From NCBI GenBank assembly GCA_021432635.1, contig MU270017.1:1118566-1182565 (forward strand): 64,000 nt of DNA. The letters are read 5' to 3'. This DNA comes from Thozetella sp. PMI_491. Lineage: Eukaryota > Ascomycota > Sordariomycetes > Chaetosphaeriales > Chaetosphaeriaceae. A model generated the notes under the pieces. It was not told the DNA's origin. It did no database searches and was given only the letters and a program-made list of their open reading frames with translations. This document shows positions 53,890 to 64,000 of the stretch, piece by piece. The translations under genes and the position numbers were made by a program. Numbering within the stretch: the stretch's first letter is position 1; every line of letters begins with the position of its first letter.

Positions 53890-55037
53890 TTTTATTTTCG
53901 GGTCGCTCGTTTATTTTAACAAAGTCAATGTGATGCCAAGGGCGGTCGATAATGAGGCTGACAGCGGCTTTGCGGGGGGGTTTCTTTCGCTGCTAGGTGG
54001 ATAGAAGCACACAGGAGGTACGATGGAGAGAGGGGAGGAGAGGCGGGTCCGTTGAGATTTATGTTTTTTTTTATCTGGGACGCCTTGAAATCTCTACCGA
54101 GTCAACAAAACGAGGGCCGGGCGAGAGAAGATTGCATGTGCTATGTAGGTTCAACCCCAGATGATTGGCGAATCAAGGTTCCTGACTCGACTTCGTTGCA
54201 TCATAGGAAACTCGCCGAGTCCAGCACATTCTCCGACACGACACCGTGCCCCTCTTCCCCCTCCCCCCTTTGCCCCTCTCTTTCTCGTTGTGAAAGAGCA
54301 TGACTCTGACAGCCTTGACGAACCTTGCCCTGGGCTGGGCTTATGGCCTAACGCCGATTCATCGAATGGTAGCTGATGCAAGCTAATTACCCTCCATACC
54401 TTCCATCAATACCTTAACCAGCCCAACGGGACGGGGCGCTTAGCTTACCTAAAACGACAGCCGAGGCACCGCCACTCAAACGGTATTAAGCTTTGTAAGG
54501 TCGGCGGGTAGACCATCCGATTCGAGCCAATTGGCCCGCGAAGGGAGGATATTTCGCCCGAAAAATATCCGGCGTAAGGTAAACAACCCGCCCCCTTTTA
54601 CCTTGATCCGTCTCACGCCCAAGCAGAATGAATCGCAAGCGTTAGACCAAGGTGCTATTCCGCTGCCGTCTCTCCCGGCCCTTGCCTGCGGAGTATGATA
54701 AGCTCTCTTCGCCTGGCTAGGATTTGTCAGCCATTTTCTTCGGCGAAAAACCGACCACCCCACCTGAAGATGTGTGGAAGGCAACGAAATGGGGACCACG
54801 CTCACACGGCACCGAGGCAGACAAGGCCGTCAAAAGGGGAACCACTAAATTTTCAAAGTCGCTCATGGTAAATACGCCGTTCCCATGCTAGAGACCAGTA
54901 GACACTTGATCCCATCCCGAATCTACCATGTACAATGCGCTGCTGCTGCAGGGGTATATATTAATTACTAGACACAACCGGCCAAGCCCGCCTCCGCCAA
55001 GCCATCCCTTTTTCTTTCTTTCTTTCTTTTTTTTTTT
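53890..55037. other. Intergenic region, DJ-1 / M13 peptidase
   Basis: 1.15 kb. No gene. A (TTTC)n and poly-T tract at about 55013-55040 lies just past the peptidase stop codon. A 54550-54660 stretch looked structured but matched no tRNA. Confidence 0.5.
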
Positions 55038-57416
55038 TTACCACAGCTCGCAGACGGGCTCCTTGGTTGGGCAGTTGAAGGCCTCACGGAAGCCGCGCGA
55101 GTTCTGCGTCATGCCCTGGATGCGCACCGCGGCCGCGGCGTGGACGTCGAGGGGGAAGCTGGCCTGTGCCGTGGCCGGCGTGATGCTGCTGCACCACATG
55201 TTGGCATGGAAGACGTAGAAGAGCTGCTCGTGCGTGAACATCTCCAGGCTCGGCAGGCTCAGCTCGAGCGCGGCGCGGTTCGTGATCCACGAGTCGTACG
55301 CCGTGTGCAGGCCGCCCGCGTCGGCCAGGTTCTCGCCCAGCGTCTTGGCGCCGTCCACGTTGACGGGGCCCTCGGTCCCCTCGTAGGTGAACTTGTCGTA
55401 CTGCTCGACGAAGCAGTCGGCCCGCGTCTGGAACTCGGTCACCGTCTTGTTGTCCCACCACGTGTTGTACGAGCCGGTTTCGTCGTACAGGCGGCCGCCG
55501 TTGTCGAAGCCGTGCGTCATCTCGTGGCCCAGGATGGCGCCGAGGGCGCCGTAGTTGGCGTACCAGGGGAGCGCCGGGTCGAACACAGCGCCCTGCATGA
55601 TGCCGGCGAGGATGAAGATGTTGTTGCCCCGGGGCACGTAGTAGGCGTTGACCACGTCCAGTGCCATCTCGAACGCGCCGCGGTCGACCGGCTTCCCCAG
55701 CTTGCTGGCCTGGAAGTTGATGAGCCACTTCTGGTACGTGAGCCAGTTCCCAAAGTACGACTCGGTGACGTTCTGCCCCTCGTACAGGGCCGAAATGTCG
55801 TTCGGGTCGAGGAGCTCCACCTCCGAGCCGGGGGAGGACGGGTATCCAATGTTCTGCTGGATGTTGTTCACCTTGGCGATGGCGCGCTTCTTGACCTCGT
55901 CCGACATCCAGTCGAGGGACTCGATGCGCTTGATGAACTGAGTCCGGATGTCGGTCAGCATCTTGGAGGCGATGTTGCGCTTGTTGGAGGTGAAGGACGA
56001 CGTGACGTAGAACCGGCCCATGATGAGGGGGAGGGTCGTGTCTACGTGGTTGATGCAGACGATCGAGCGATCGCTGGACACCGGAGCGCTCTGGCTGCTC
56101 GCGAGGATGGAGGACGACACGTAGTCCTTGAGGTACTTGATCGAGCGGAAGGCGAGCCAGCTCTGCAGGGTGGCTTTGGGCGTCTTGGTGACAATCTCCC
56201 CAATGTGCTTGAGGAGGGTGGGGTTCTCGACCACCACATCGGCGACCTCAACACCCTTGGGAATCATCTGGGTCAAGATCTTCGTGTAGCCAATGGCGGG
56301 TGCGAGCTTGTCCAGGTCGCTGAGGGCAACGCGGGTGCCGAAGCCATCCGTCTGTGCGAGCATTAGCTGCCTGTCCGGAAAATACGGTCAAGGGATTAGG
56401 AGCTGGTACCGACCTTAATTTCGTCTTGAATTACGTCCGTGAGAGTTGTGGCGTTGGCGACAGCCACTTCGAAATCCACAATGCTCTTGACCAGGGTTTG
56501 GCGATCCTTGTCGGTTATGGTGCTGCTCTTGGACTGATTGGCGAGTGCCTCGAACAGTTCCAGCATCTCTGCTTGGTACAACTTGATGGCACTGGGGTCG
56601 AAGCTGTGGATGTGTCAGTTGTCGTAGACTTGGCCGATCAATCGGCTGGAGGTACTCACTATATAGATCCATTCTTGGCTGACGTTGTGGGTGCATTCAG
56701 CGACAGGATGGTCTCGGACTAGACGCACAATAGATTAGCCTCTCTTCTGCCACGAACGAAGGCGATAAAGTGGGCGGGCCTACTGAGTTCTGTACGTTGA
56801 CCCCAATATTCAACGTCTCAAAGGTCGAGACACCATAGCTCTCAAGGTATACGACAGCGGCCTGGAGGCCGGCGTAGTCGGTCTCCTTGAGGAGCGAAGT
56901 GTAGTCGTCTACCGGAAAGAGCTCGCCAATCTCCTCCATGAAGTCTAGGAGGGGCGTGATGCCGGCCTTGGAGATGGCAGACGTGTCCATGCAGGCATCG
57001 TAGCTTTGGCGAAGCTTCTGGTAGTTGCCCCGGTCGACGGCCGAAATATCTTCATCACGCTTGATGGACGAGGTGAACTGTCTCGTGGGGGGACCTGGTT
57101 AGCTACGATGTTCCCGGTCCCGGTAAGAGGTGTTTACGGGGGGGAGAGGGGCAGAGAAGATGGGAAGCAAACATACGTTGGCAGCGTACTCATAGGTCGA
57201 CTCTAAGATAATCTGCTCGATCCGGTGGTTGTAGTTTTGCGGCAGCGTAAGCCCCACCGTCTCTTTGTCGTTCTTCTGCCGGTAGCCATAGCAGACCATC
57301 TCTTCGAACTGGGTGCAGGGGTCGTATTGCTTGTAGTCGGGGGCCAGGTTCCACAGAATCTGGGCTGTGGCCTCCAGGCACGCCGGCTCGAGGCAGAGGT
57401 TCGTCGTCGACGCCAT
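55038..57416 (-). CDS. M13 (neprilysin/endothelin-converting-enzyme family) zinc metallopeptidase
   Basis: Five exons: 57416..57177, 57077..56784, 56718..56660, 56603..56414, 56366..55038 (703 aa). The N-terminal CLEPACLEATAQILWNLAPDY and DPCTQFEEMVCYGY carry the paired Cys of M13 proteins. The zinc site is GHEMTHGFDNGGRLYDETG, with third ligand Glu in ENLADAGGLHTAYDSW. The protein ends in CELW, the conserved C-terminus. No signal peptide or membrane anchor is seen at this ATG. An in-frame upstream ATG at 57500 adds only a repetitive Ala/Thr leader. Many fungal M13 proteins look like this, so the location (vacuole, cytosol or non-classical export) is unclear. It cleaves small peptides. The intron 4 acceptor is ambiguous by four bases; CAG before CTAATG was chosen for frame. 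Confidence 0.92.
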
Positions 57417-57446
57417 GGTTGCGGTTGCGGTTGCGGTTGATGGTGA
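57417..57446 (+). repeat. GGTTGC hexanucleotide repeat abutting the M13 start codon
   Basis: Three GGTTGC units plus partial GGTTGATGGTGATGG copies directly before the ATG (read as GCAACC on the coding strand). It sits in the leader or, if translation starts upstream at 57500, would encode an Ala/Thr repeat. Confidence 0.85.
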
Positions 57447-59730
57447 TGGTACTGCACACACACGCTTCACACGGTTCGAGGAACGGTCCGACAGACACAA
57501 CGACTACGAGACAGCCGACCTGGGCAAAGGCCCCGACGGGAGGCGCGCTCATTTATAAACCATCCTTCTCCCATCGTCAGCAAATTTCGGGCCCTGCAGG
57601 AGGAGCCCATGCTAGTGTGATTCCGGGGTGTTAGGCAGCATCACGGGCCCTTGGGGTCCGCCCGGGGGGGGGGTTCGCTGGGGCGGGCTGCCGAGCCAGC
57701 TCAGCCCCAGCGCGAACGGCTGCCAGTGGAGCCGCAGGCCAGCCCGATTGCTTGCCTCAAACGGTCCCCAGTAGCTAAAATTTCCCAAGTCTATTCCGTA
57801 GTAGCATGCTAAACTGAACTACAGGTGCTCTAATCCGCAGCACAGCCAGCAGCCCCTCTACGCGGGCGAAGACCCGGAGGCTCAGAGGCGTCTTGGCACA
57901 AAAGAGCCCCCCTTGGCACGACCAGTGGTGAACGCGTTTCCTGTGCTGGCTGGCTTCCCAAGCTCGTCCTTCTATTTTATTTTTTAGTTTTTATTTTTTT
58001 ACCCCTTCATTTTTTTTTTTCGATTGGTACATATCTCCCCGTTACACATGCTATGCGCTTGCCAAATAGGCAATCCTCTCGCTTAGAGGATCCAAGCAGG
58101 CTGGTTGAGCCGCCTCTCACAAGTCCTGGCCAGGGGTTTAGGAGCCAATTAAACATTAAATCGCACGTCGCATAGCCTTCTCATTGGCTGCACGACGTCC
58201 GGGCTCCGGTGTTCCCACCGTCAGCAAGACCCCGGTGCGAAAGCCAAGACCCAGCTGCCGGTCGCAACGGCGCTGGCTGTGCTCTCCTTCGCTCCCAATT
58301 TGGCTGCCTAAGCTACCTCCCTGGAGCGAGCTAGCTAAAGATACCCTGCGGAAAATTGCAGAGCAGGTTGCTGGTCCTGTGCGGTTAGCGCCCTGGCTTA
58401 GTGGTGTTCTATATTCGAACCTCGATCCATCGAACCCGCTCACCAGGGTCCCAGCGGCCGCCGGGATAGCCCCGTAGAGGCCATGCCCGCTTCCCCACGA
58501 CCCACTACACGGCTTGGAGCGCGTCCTCTGCCAAAGAGTATGTACTGCATATACTCGGCATCGTACTCACTAGCCAATCATGCGCCTTTAGAGCCCAAAG
58601 TAGATACATACGCATCAAAACAGCACCCCCTTTGCCCAGCTACTCTGTATCTAGGGTAAGCGGGCCGCCGGGGAGTCCCCTGCGTGATTTGCGCAGCTCA
58701 GCCCTGGCGCGCTAGAATTCGCCAGCCGCCCCTTGGCATAGGATTGATCCCCAGAGGCTGGTTCGCTCTGCAACATTGGCATCCGTTTACAGGCAAAGGA
58801 CCTTTAGTAACGGGATGCTGATGATCCCATCCGCCACCGATTCTCTATGTCACACCCTCTCTTCACCTTCACCTTGCCTTGAATAAAAGCCAGTTGAGGT
58901 CTAGCAACTGAACAATGTTAACCCCCCAACCCGCCCCCACTCCCAATTATCAATCCAGTCTCTGTTAATTCCATGCCGCGTGTCGGCCCCCTGAGGTTTT
59001 TGCCTCTATGGTACCAAGTTTTCTTTGCAGCACTAGAGTGGGATGTTGTGAATTGCAACTCCCACTGACATCATAACTTCTGCCCGAGGCAAAATGTATA
59101 GCCCTCCAGAAAATCAAAGTACGAGATGGCATTGTGGGATGGCTTGTGCGTCGTCGTCCCTTTCTAGATAGTCAAACGCTTCGGTGCGTTGAAGGGTCAT
59201 AACATCTCTTTCGTGACACATCATGCTCAAGTGCTAGTTTGTCAATCCCTGGATCTAACGAACTGAAGATATCTCAACACTTGGCTGTAGTTGCAGTGCA
59301 GGTCGCTGATGCACACCATACCCAAGGCGCTAAGAGTTACGGTTGTGGGATGCTGATTGGACTTGCATTAGGCGTAGACCCCCATCAACTATGTTGGGCA
59401 TTTTATCCATCCAGGAAGAAGAGAAACCGAGTGAAGAGAGATGTAGTATGGTTGTCTCCTCCTAGACGATATGCTTTCTAGCTCAAAATTGCTTGGCTCA
59501 GTAGTTTTATGATATTCCCCGTGGAGCCGCTGCTCACCGAAGCCGCGACAGTATTCGAAGATATTATACGATTTTTATCTCCTTTATAGTTGACTATATT
59601 CGTACAACGCAAAAGACCGAGCGGCCTCTGTATTTCATTATTCATCATCGGCATGTCGGGGCGTGTCCGTCGTGATTCCATCCTCCATGCCCCGGCCAAT
59701 AAGTCACCGCGGTGGGACGATGCTGCCTAT
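57447..59730. other. Gene-free region, M13 peptidase / DDB1
   Basis: 2.3 kb between the M13 start and the DDB1 3' end. Part is AT-rich with T runs (57973-58021). No coding frame, tRNA or transposon end could be supported. Confidence 0.5.
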
Positions 59731-62700
59731 TTAATGCAGGCGCTTCAGCTCCTCAACCTTGTTGCGCATGTCCTCCACACTAGGTCCTAGGCCCTCGCAC
59801 ACTTCCTTCTGCGCCTCCTCTCCCAAGTCCAGGAAGTGCTCGAGGAGCTCTCCGTCGAGAAAGCGCTCGGGGCCGTTGCCCTCGTAGCCGACATCGCGGC
59901 ATGCACGGTACTCGAAGAAGTTCAGGTTACCCGTCGTCTTGACGTACTCGCCCAAGCGCTCCTGGAACCTCATCAAAAGGTCGTGGTCACGAGCAATGGT
60001 GCCAATCAGGTAGACGGCGCCTTCAACCTATGAACCGGGTTAGTCAGGTATAGGAGACAAAGCAGGGTTTGGAGATGGACTTACCGTGGCCAGGAATGCC
60101 CGTGGAACAATGATGGCATTCTGGCTGGCGTCTATCTCGACTTTGATGATCTTGTTCACCATCTCGCCCACATTGAGCTCGGCAAACACTTTCAAGATCG
60201 CGCTCTCTGACACACTTTCTGGGTCGTATGCTAGCAAGGTCAAATTGCCCTTGGCGTCCGCCTGAAGCCATAGGTTCCCGTCGACATGGCTGACGGCTGT
60301 CACCCACGCGACCTTGTTATGGCGTGCAACTCGTGTGAGGCAGGGTTTTGGATCGTCCTCGCCAACATAGGAAAACCGAAGTAGTGTCGTTGATTTCATC
60401 AAGTCCGCTACGGCAATCATGTCGCCATGAATGGCCACATCAACGGGGAACGTGGAGGGCCGATAAGACGCCAACTTGGTCAAGTGCCCTGTTGTCGTCG
60501 ACGTTTCTTCGTACTGGCTGACGACCACCGTCTTCGAAAGGGCTGCCACAACCTTGCCATCCATGACGGCCAACGCCCGGCAGCCGCCGCGGAGCTCGTG
60601 CTCGAAGACGAGATACGGATTTCCCGAAGAGTCGATGCTGAATGACAAGATGCGCCCCTGCACGGTAGCAGCACTGTCTTCGTCGTAGACAATGCTGGTG
60701 CCGACCAGGAAGCGCTCCGATGGAGTGCCGTACGAATCCGGAAGCTCGGCGCGGATGACCGCCTCGACGAGCTCCAGGTCGCTCCCTGTGCGGAAGTGGA
60801 AGGGCTTGCCAACGGGCTCGAAGGAAGTTTCGTGTACGAGCCGGAAGGAGCTCTGGAGAATCTCTTCTCCGCGTCCGAGCTCCCGCTTAATAGAGCCTAC
60901 GCCGAAGACACGTTCGGCGGGAGAGTACGCGATCCTCCGGACAGTTTCGCCCATGTGAAGCGTCCGGACATGGGTCTGCTTCTCGCTGTCGACTCGGGAT
61001 ACCCTGATGTTCGACTCGGTCGCAAGGACGATGCAGTCGGGAAAAGCCTCGCTGTCAAAGGAGCACACGCAGGTTGCGTCATCAGCTGTGACCGAAGAGA
61101 AGACTAGGCGGCCCTCGGAGCTGTAGATCAAACTTGGATGATCGCTCGTAGCGAATATGTTGAAGAGTCCTTCAGGCTGGGGAAGCAGATGCAGCCGAGC
61201 CTGTCGGGAGCCGAGCACCACGCTCTTCTTGCCAGATAGGGATAGGTCTGCGGCGACGTTGAACGTAGTGACGGTGCCATCTTGGAGGGCGATGAAAAGA
61301 GTAGGCGTAGAAGACTTGGACGGCATGACCCTTACAAGGGCCACATCGATGGGGATCGATGCATCATCCTCCGTCTTCCGGAGCGACTCGCCGTGAAGAG
61401 GGTCCAGGCTCGTCAGGTCGATGAGGGAGACTGTGCCGGAGAAAAACCCAATCACACCAATACCCTCGAGCTCGGGGCTGACGTGGAGACATGCGAGCTG
61501 ATCCGTCCTGCCGAGGTCTTTCTGAGCCACCACTTCTATGCCGTTCGCAATGTTGAAGGAAACAAGCTCTAAGCCATCGACCGAGACGAGCAGCCGTTCG
61601 CCGTCGGTGGAGGCGAGGCGGATGCTGCCGCTCGCGGGCTGCCAAGAAGCCAATACCGCACCACTCTCGTCGTCTAGTAGGGTGGCGCAAACGGATGTGA
61701 CCTGCAACAGCCGGCCGCCGGATATATTGGTCGCTAATACGGTATCGTGCTCGAATGACATGCCCACAAAGGACTCAAGCTCCTCAATGTCACCTTCGGG
61801 CTCGAATTTGAAAACACGAGTCTCCGTCAAGAATGAGATTATCAGAGTGTCGATCTTCGCCGAGCCGTGCGACTTGACAGAGAAGATCTTCCGTGTGCCA
61901 GCTATCTCTCCTAGCTCGCCAATGTCTTCGAGACCGACGCCACTCCGCATGCTCCGCATGCTGCCGTCCCGGTGAGCTCCACTCGCGGTTACCACCCGAG
62001 CCTGGCCAGATGAGTACTCGTTGCCTCGGCTATCCTTCTCTCGATTCCCCATATCCATGACGGTCAAATCAAGAATCGGGCCATTATTGGGGATGGTCTG
62101 GAGTGGGATCAGATAGTTGCCCGTCTCGGATGCAAGGTCGATCTGGAATAGCTGCGAGTCTCCGTAGTGCGAGCCGACATAGAGCAGTTCATGGCCCAGG
62201 TAGACGAGGTTATTAGCGCGTGATGTCCAGCCGATGCGCCGCATGTCGAACCCTGTCACTTCGGCGTCCTCGGTGAGGATGGTCAGGAGATGCATCCGGC
62301 CATAGTCGTCGGCGACAAAGTAGTGCGACTCGTCGTACTCGGCCCACGCCACAAATATTGAAGGGTCGGGGATCTTGGATTCAAGAGTCCTGGCATTCGA
62401 CTCGTCGTAGTAAAAGAGGCGCGTCTCGCCAACGACGAGAAGTCCACCCAGGTGCGGCGTCGCCGTGTCCTTGTTTCGGACATTGTGCCGTTTGACCTCC
62501 TCTTGTACACTCCGGATGGGAATCAGCAGCGCCTCTCCGCGGTCTGGCAGGTCCCACTCAAAGACCCTGTCTTTCTTGGGGTCAAATCGGGAGGCATCTG
62601 CATTCTGATTGTTCTCCGTAAGCCGGTAGATGGCGAGCCGGGAGTCTTGTGAGTTGGCACTGCTCCTATACAGAAATGCAATGGTGGGCTGGCCGGACTC

Positions 62701-63299
62701 GGTATATAGAAAGGTGCTGGACTTTAAGAAAAGCTCTTGCAGCCGGACCTGCTGCAGCAGGTTTAGGTGGAAGTTGTAGGGCTTCCGGGGGGGGAGCCGA
62801 AGGACACTCAAGACCCCCTCCCAGAGATGCATCGCCATGAACTTGCCCGTGGGGTCCACCAGACATCGGTCCTGGCTTTGCGAGTCCCGCATATACCGCT
62901 CGCCTGGGTCATCAAACGCCTGCACCGTCTCGAACTGGCTGAGCTCGTGGTTCCATGTGAGGGTTACAAATTGACATCGCTCGGTGCCGACGAAGAGGAG
63001 GTCGGTCTCGGAATCCTTTGGCCGGAGCTTCTGCAGCATGGATATCGTGCCATAAATGAGTTTCGAGTGAATCATGGCCAAGCGGCCCTCGTCGGACAGC
63101 TGCCATATCTCCAGGCGGTTGGCCCTGCTAAGGTTGTGCGTCAGTACTACGGGGCATCGGAGTTTACAGCCTGGGCCGGCCGACGCTGGATGAGGGGACC
63201 TTACGCAACAATCAGATTGTCTTCTTCAGGGTGGAGAAATTTGGCGAGGAGGGCGTGCCGCACTGTAGTCGGCCGGTGGATAGGCACGACGTAGGCCAT
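59731..63299 (-). CDS. DDB1: DDB1-like protein (UV-damaged DNA-binding, CUL4 adaptor)
   Basis: Three exons: 63299..63205, 63127..60085, 60027..59731 (1144 aa, the usual DDB1 size). The start MAYVVPIHRPTTVRHALLAK and NRLEIWQLSDEGRLAM match the DDB1 N-terminal beta-propeller, and the CPSF-A domain occupies the C-terminal third (FEHELRGGCRALAVMDGKV to the end). The final exon gives GAVYLIGTIARDHDLLMRFQ and the C-terminal EDMRNKVEELKRL. The three-propeller repeat structure is seen as repeated hydrophobic beta blocks. It links CUL4 ubiquitin ligase to substrate receptors and to DNA repair in the nucleus. Divergent from the Rieske gene, 425 bases apart. All introns are 57-77 nt. Confidence 0.96.
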
Positions 63300-63724
63300 G
63301 GCGAAGATCTGGGCGGCGGCGAGATCTCGCGTGGTCGTGAACCGGTAGAGCTGCGGCGGTCGGATGTAGGTTTGAGGAAGACCGAAACTCCAAGCTCCGA
63401 CCGGTTGATAGAGGTACCTCGCCTATGATGCAACGCTAGGAGATAAGCTTGTGGTGGGGTTGGGGGGGGGCAGGCTATTTGCTTATAGTAAGGGTTAGGG
63501 TCCAGTACTCAGCTTGCAGCTGACTCAGCTGTAGCCGGGAAAGCCCGGAGGTTGCCGCGCTTGGCCAATCAGAAAAAGGCAATTGCTGAGCTCGGCCTCA
63601 GGCCACCAAATTTCGGAAACATCGACAGTTCGAAGCTCGGATCCCAAGAAAAAAGACTCAATCCACGACAGCCGAACTCGTTGAGCTTCAATTCCTCACC
63701 AATTGGACGCGCAACCACCTCGAA
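63300..63724. other. Divergent promoter region, DDB1 / RIP1
   Basis: 425 bases, GC- and G-run-rich in the middle, between two divergent starts. Nothing else seen. Confidence 0.6.
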
Positions 63725-64000
63725 ATGGCGCCTCTCACGATTGCCTCGCGCAGCCTTGCGCAAGCCGCTGTCCGGTCTTCTGCGCAGCTATCCTGCGCCC
63801 GTGCTCTGAGCACCTCGACCGCTCTGCGCGACGCCTCGGGCGCTGCCTTCCAGAGCCCCTTCAAGGGCGAGACCAAGGGCACCAAGGTCCCCGATTTCAG
63901 CCACTACTTGTCCAAGAACACCAATAACACCAATGCTCTGTTCGGCTACTTCATGGTCGGCACCATGGGCGCCATCTCGGCTGCCGGCGCCAAGTCTACG
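63725..64000 (+). CDS. RIP1: Ubiquinol-cytochrome c reductase Rieske iron-sulfur subunit (3' cut by window)
   Basis: The first 92 residues are visible. An Arg/Ser/Ala-rich mitochondrial presequence (MAPLTIASRSLAQAAVRSS) is followed by KVPDFSHYLSKNTNNTNALF and the hydrophobic span GYFMVGTMGAISAAGAKST, the conserved N-terminal helix of the Rieske protein of complex III. The Rieske cluster domain (CTHLGC/CPCHGS) lies beyond the window. No intron in the visible part. The ATG at 63725 is preferred because it gives the expected presequence. Confidence 0.95.
   Translation, partial: MAPLTIASRSLAQAAVRSSAQLSCARALSTSTALRDASGAAFQSPFKGETKGTKVPDFSHYLSKNTNNTNALFGYFMVGTMGAISAAGAKST

Noticed and set aside
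54550-54660. Possible tRNA-like segment
   Set aside because: Folded loosely in the mind's eye but lacks a consistent acceptor stem, T-loop and anticodon arm.
55140-56366. 408-codon frame antisense to the M13 peptidase
   Set aside because: Exact shadow of the coding frame; rich in Val/Glu/Arg as expected of the opposite strand of GC-biased codons.

Overview
The window is 64 kb of nuclear DNA from a filamentous ascomycete fungus. It is gene-dense and fairly GC-rich. Most genes carry short introns of about 50-90 nt with GT..AG ends and CTRAC-type branch sites. The proteins are typically fungal: Zn2Cys6 regulators, a GPI-anchored cupredoxin, a LYC1 acetyltransferase and a DUR3-type permease. A Sordariomycete is my best guess from overall style, but this is inference; no marker in the window fixes the genus. 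I place 22 protein-coding genes, two of them cut by the window edges, with exon joins worked out by hand from splice signals and family alignment. I found no tRNA, rRNA, CRISPR array or intact transposon.

Left flank (1-4.3 kb): the end of a DUF1295 membrane protein, the mitochondrial ATPase Afg1, and a secreted GPI-anchored cupredoxin.

Catabolic block (7.0-28.2 kb), the most interesting part. It holds LamB/YcsF (5-oxoprolinase subunit A family), a DUR3-like Na+/solute symporter, a 1244-aa biotin carboxylase-KipA-KipI-biotinyl protein built like urea carboxylase but without an allophanate hydrolase, a Zn2Cys6 regulator, a succinate-semialdehyde dehydrogenase, a RidA-amine oxidase fusion, and a BSC6-like MFS transporter. 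LamB plus KipI/KipA are the fungal counterparts of bacterial PxpA/B/C, and lamA/lamB in Aspergillus nidulans serve lactam (2-pyrrolidinone) use. With SSADH (the last step of GABA breakdown) and an amine oxidase beside them, I read this as a lactam/amine to GABA to succinate nitrogen- and carbon-scavenging cluster with its own uptake and regulator. GABA transaminase is not in the window. LamB has a predicted 6-nt microexon that encodes part of its HAGD motif.

Middle (28.4-46.5 kb): HAD phosphatase, eIF1AD-like protein, ALG3 mannosyltransferase, D-amino-acid oxidase, a secreted GH127/DUF1680 enzyme with an in-frame stop, a second Zn2Cys6 regulator, LYC1-like acetyltransferase, chaperonin subunit CCT1, and cytosolic prolyl-tRNA synthetase. 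A divergent inverted repeat (a MITE-like or fold-back hairpin) lies between the oxidase and GH127 genes.

Right flank (46.5-64 kb): a long gene-free leader region, a Cys-rich single-span cell-surface protein, a DJ-1/Hsp31-type protein, an M13 metallopeptidase, the DDB1 UV-damage/CUL4 adaptor, and the start of the Rieske iron-sulfur subunit of complex III. Gene-free stretches over 300 bases are listed individually.
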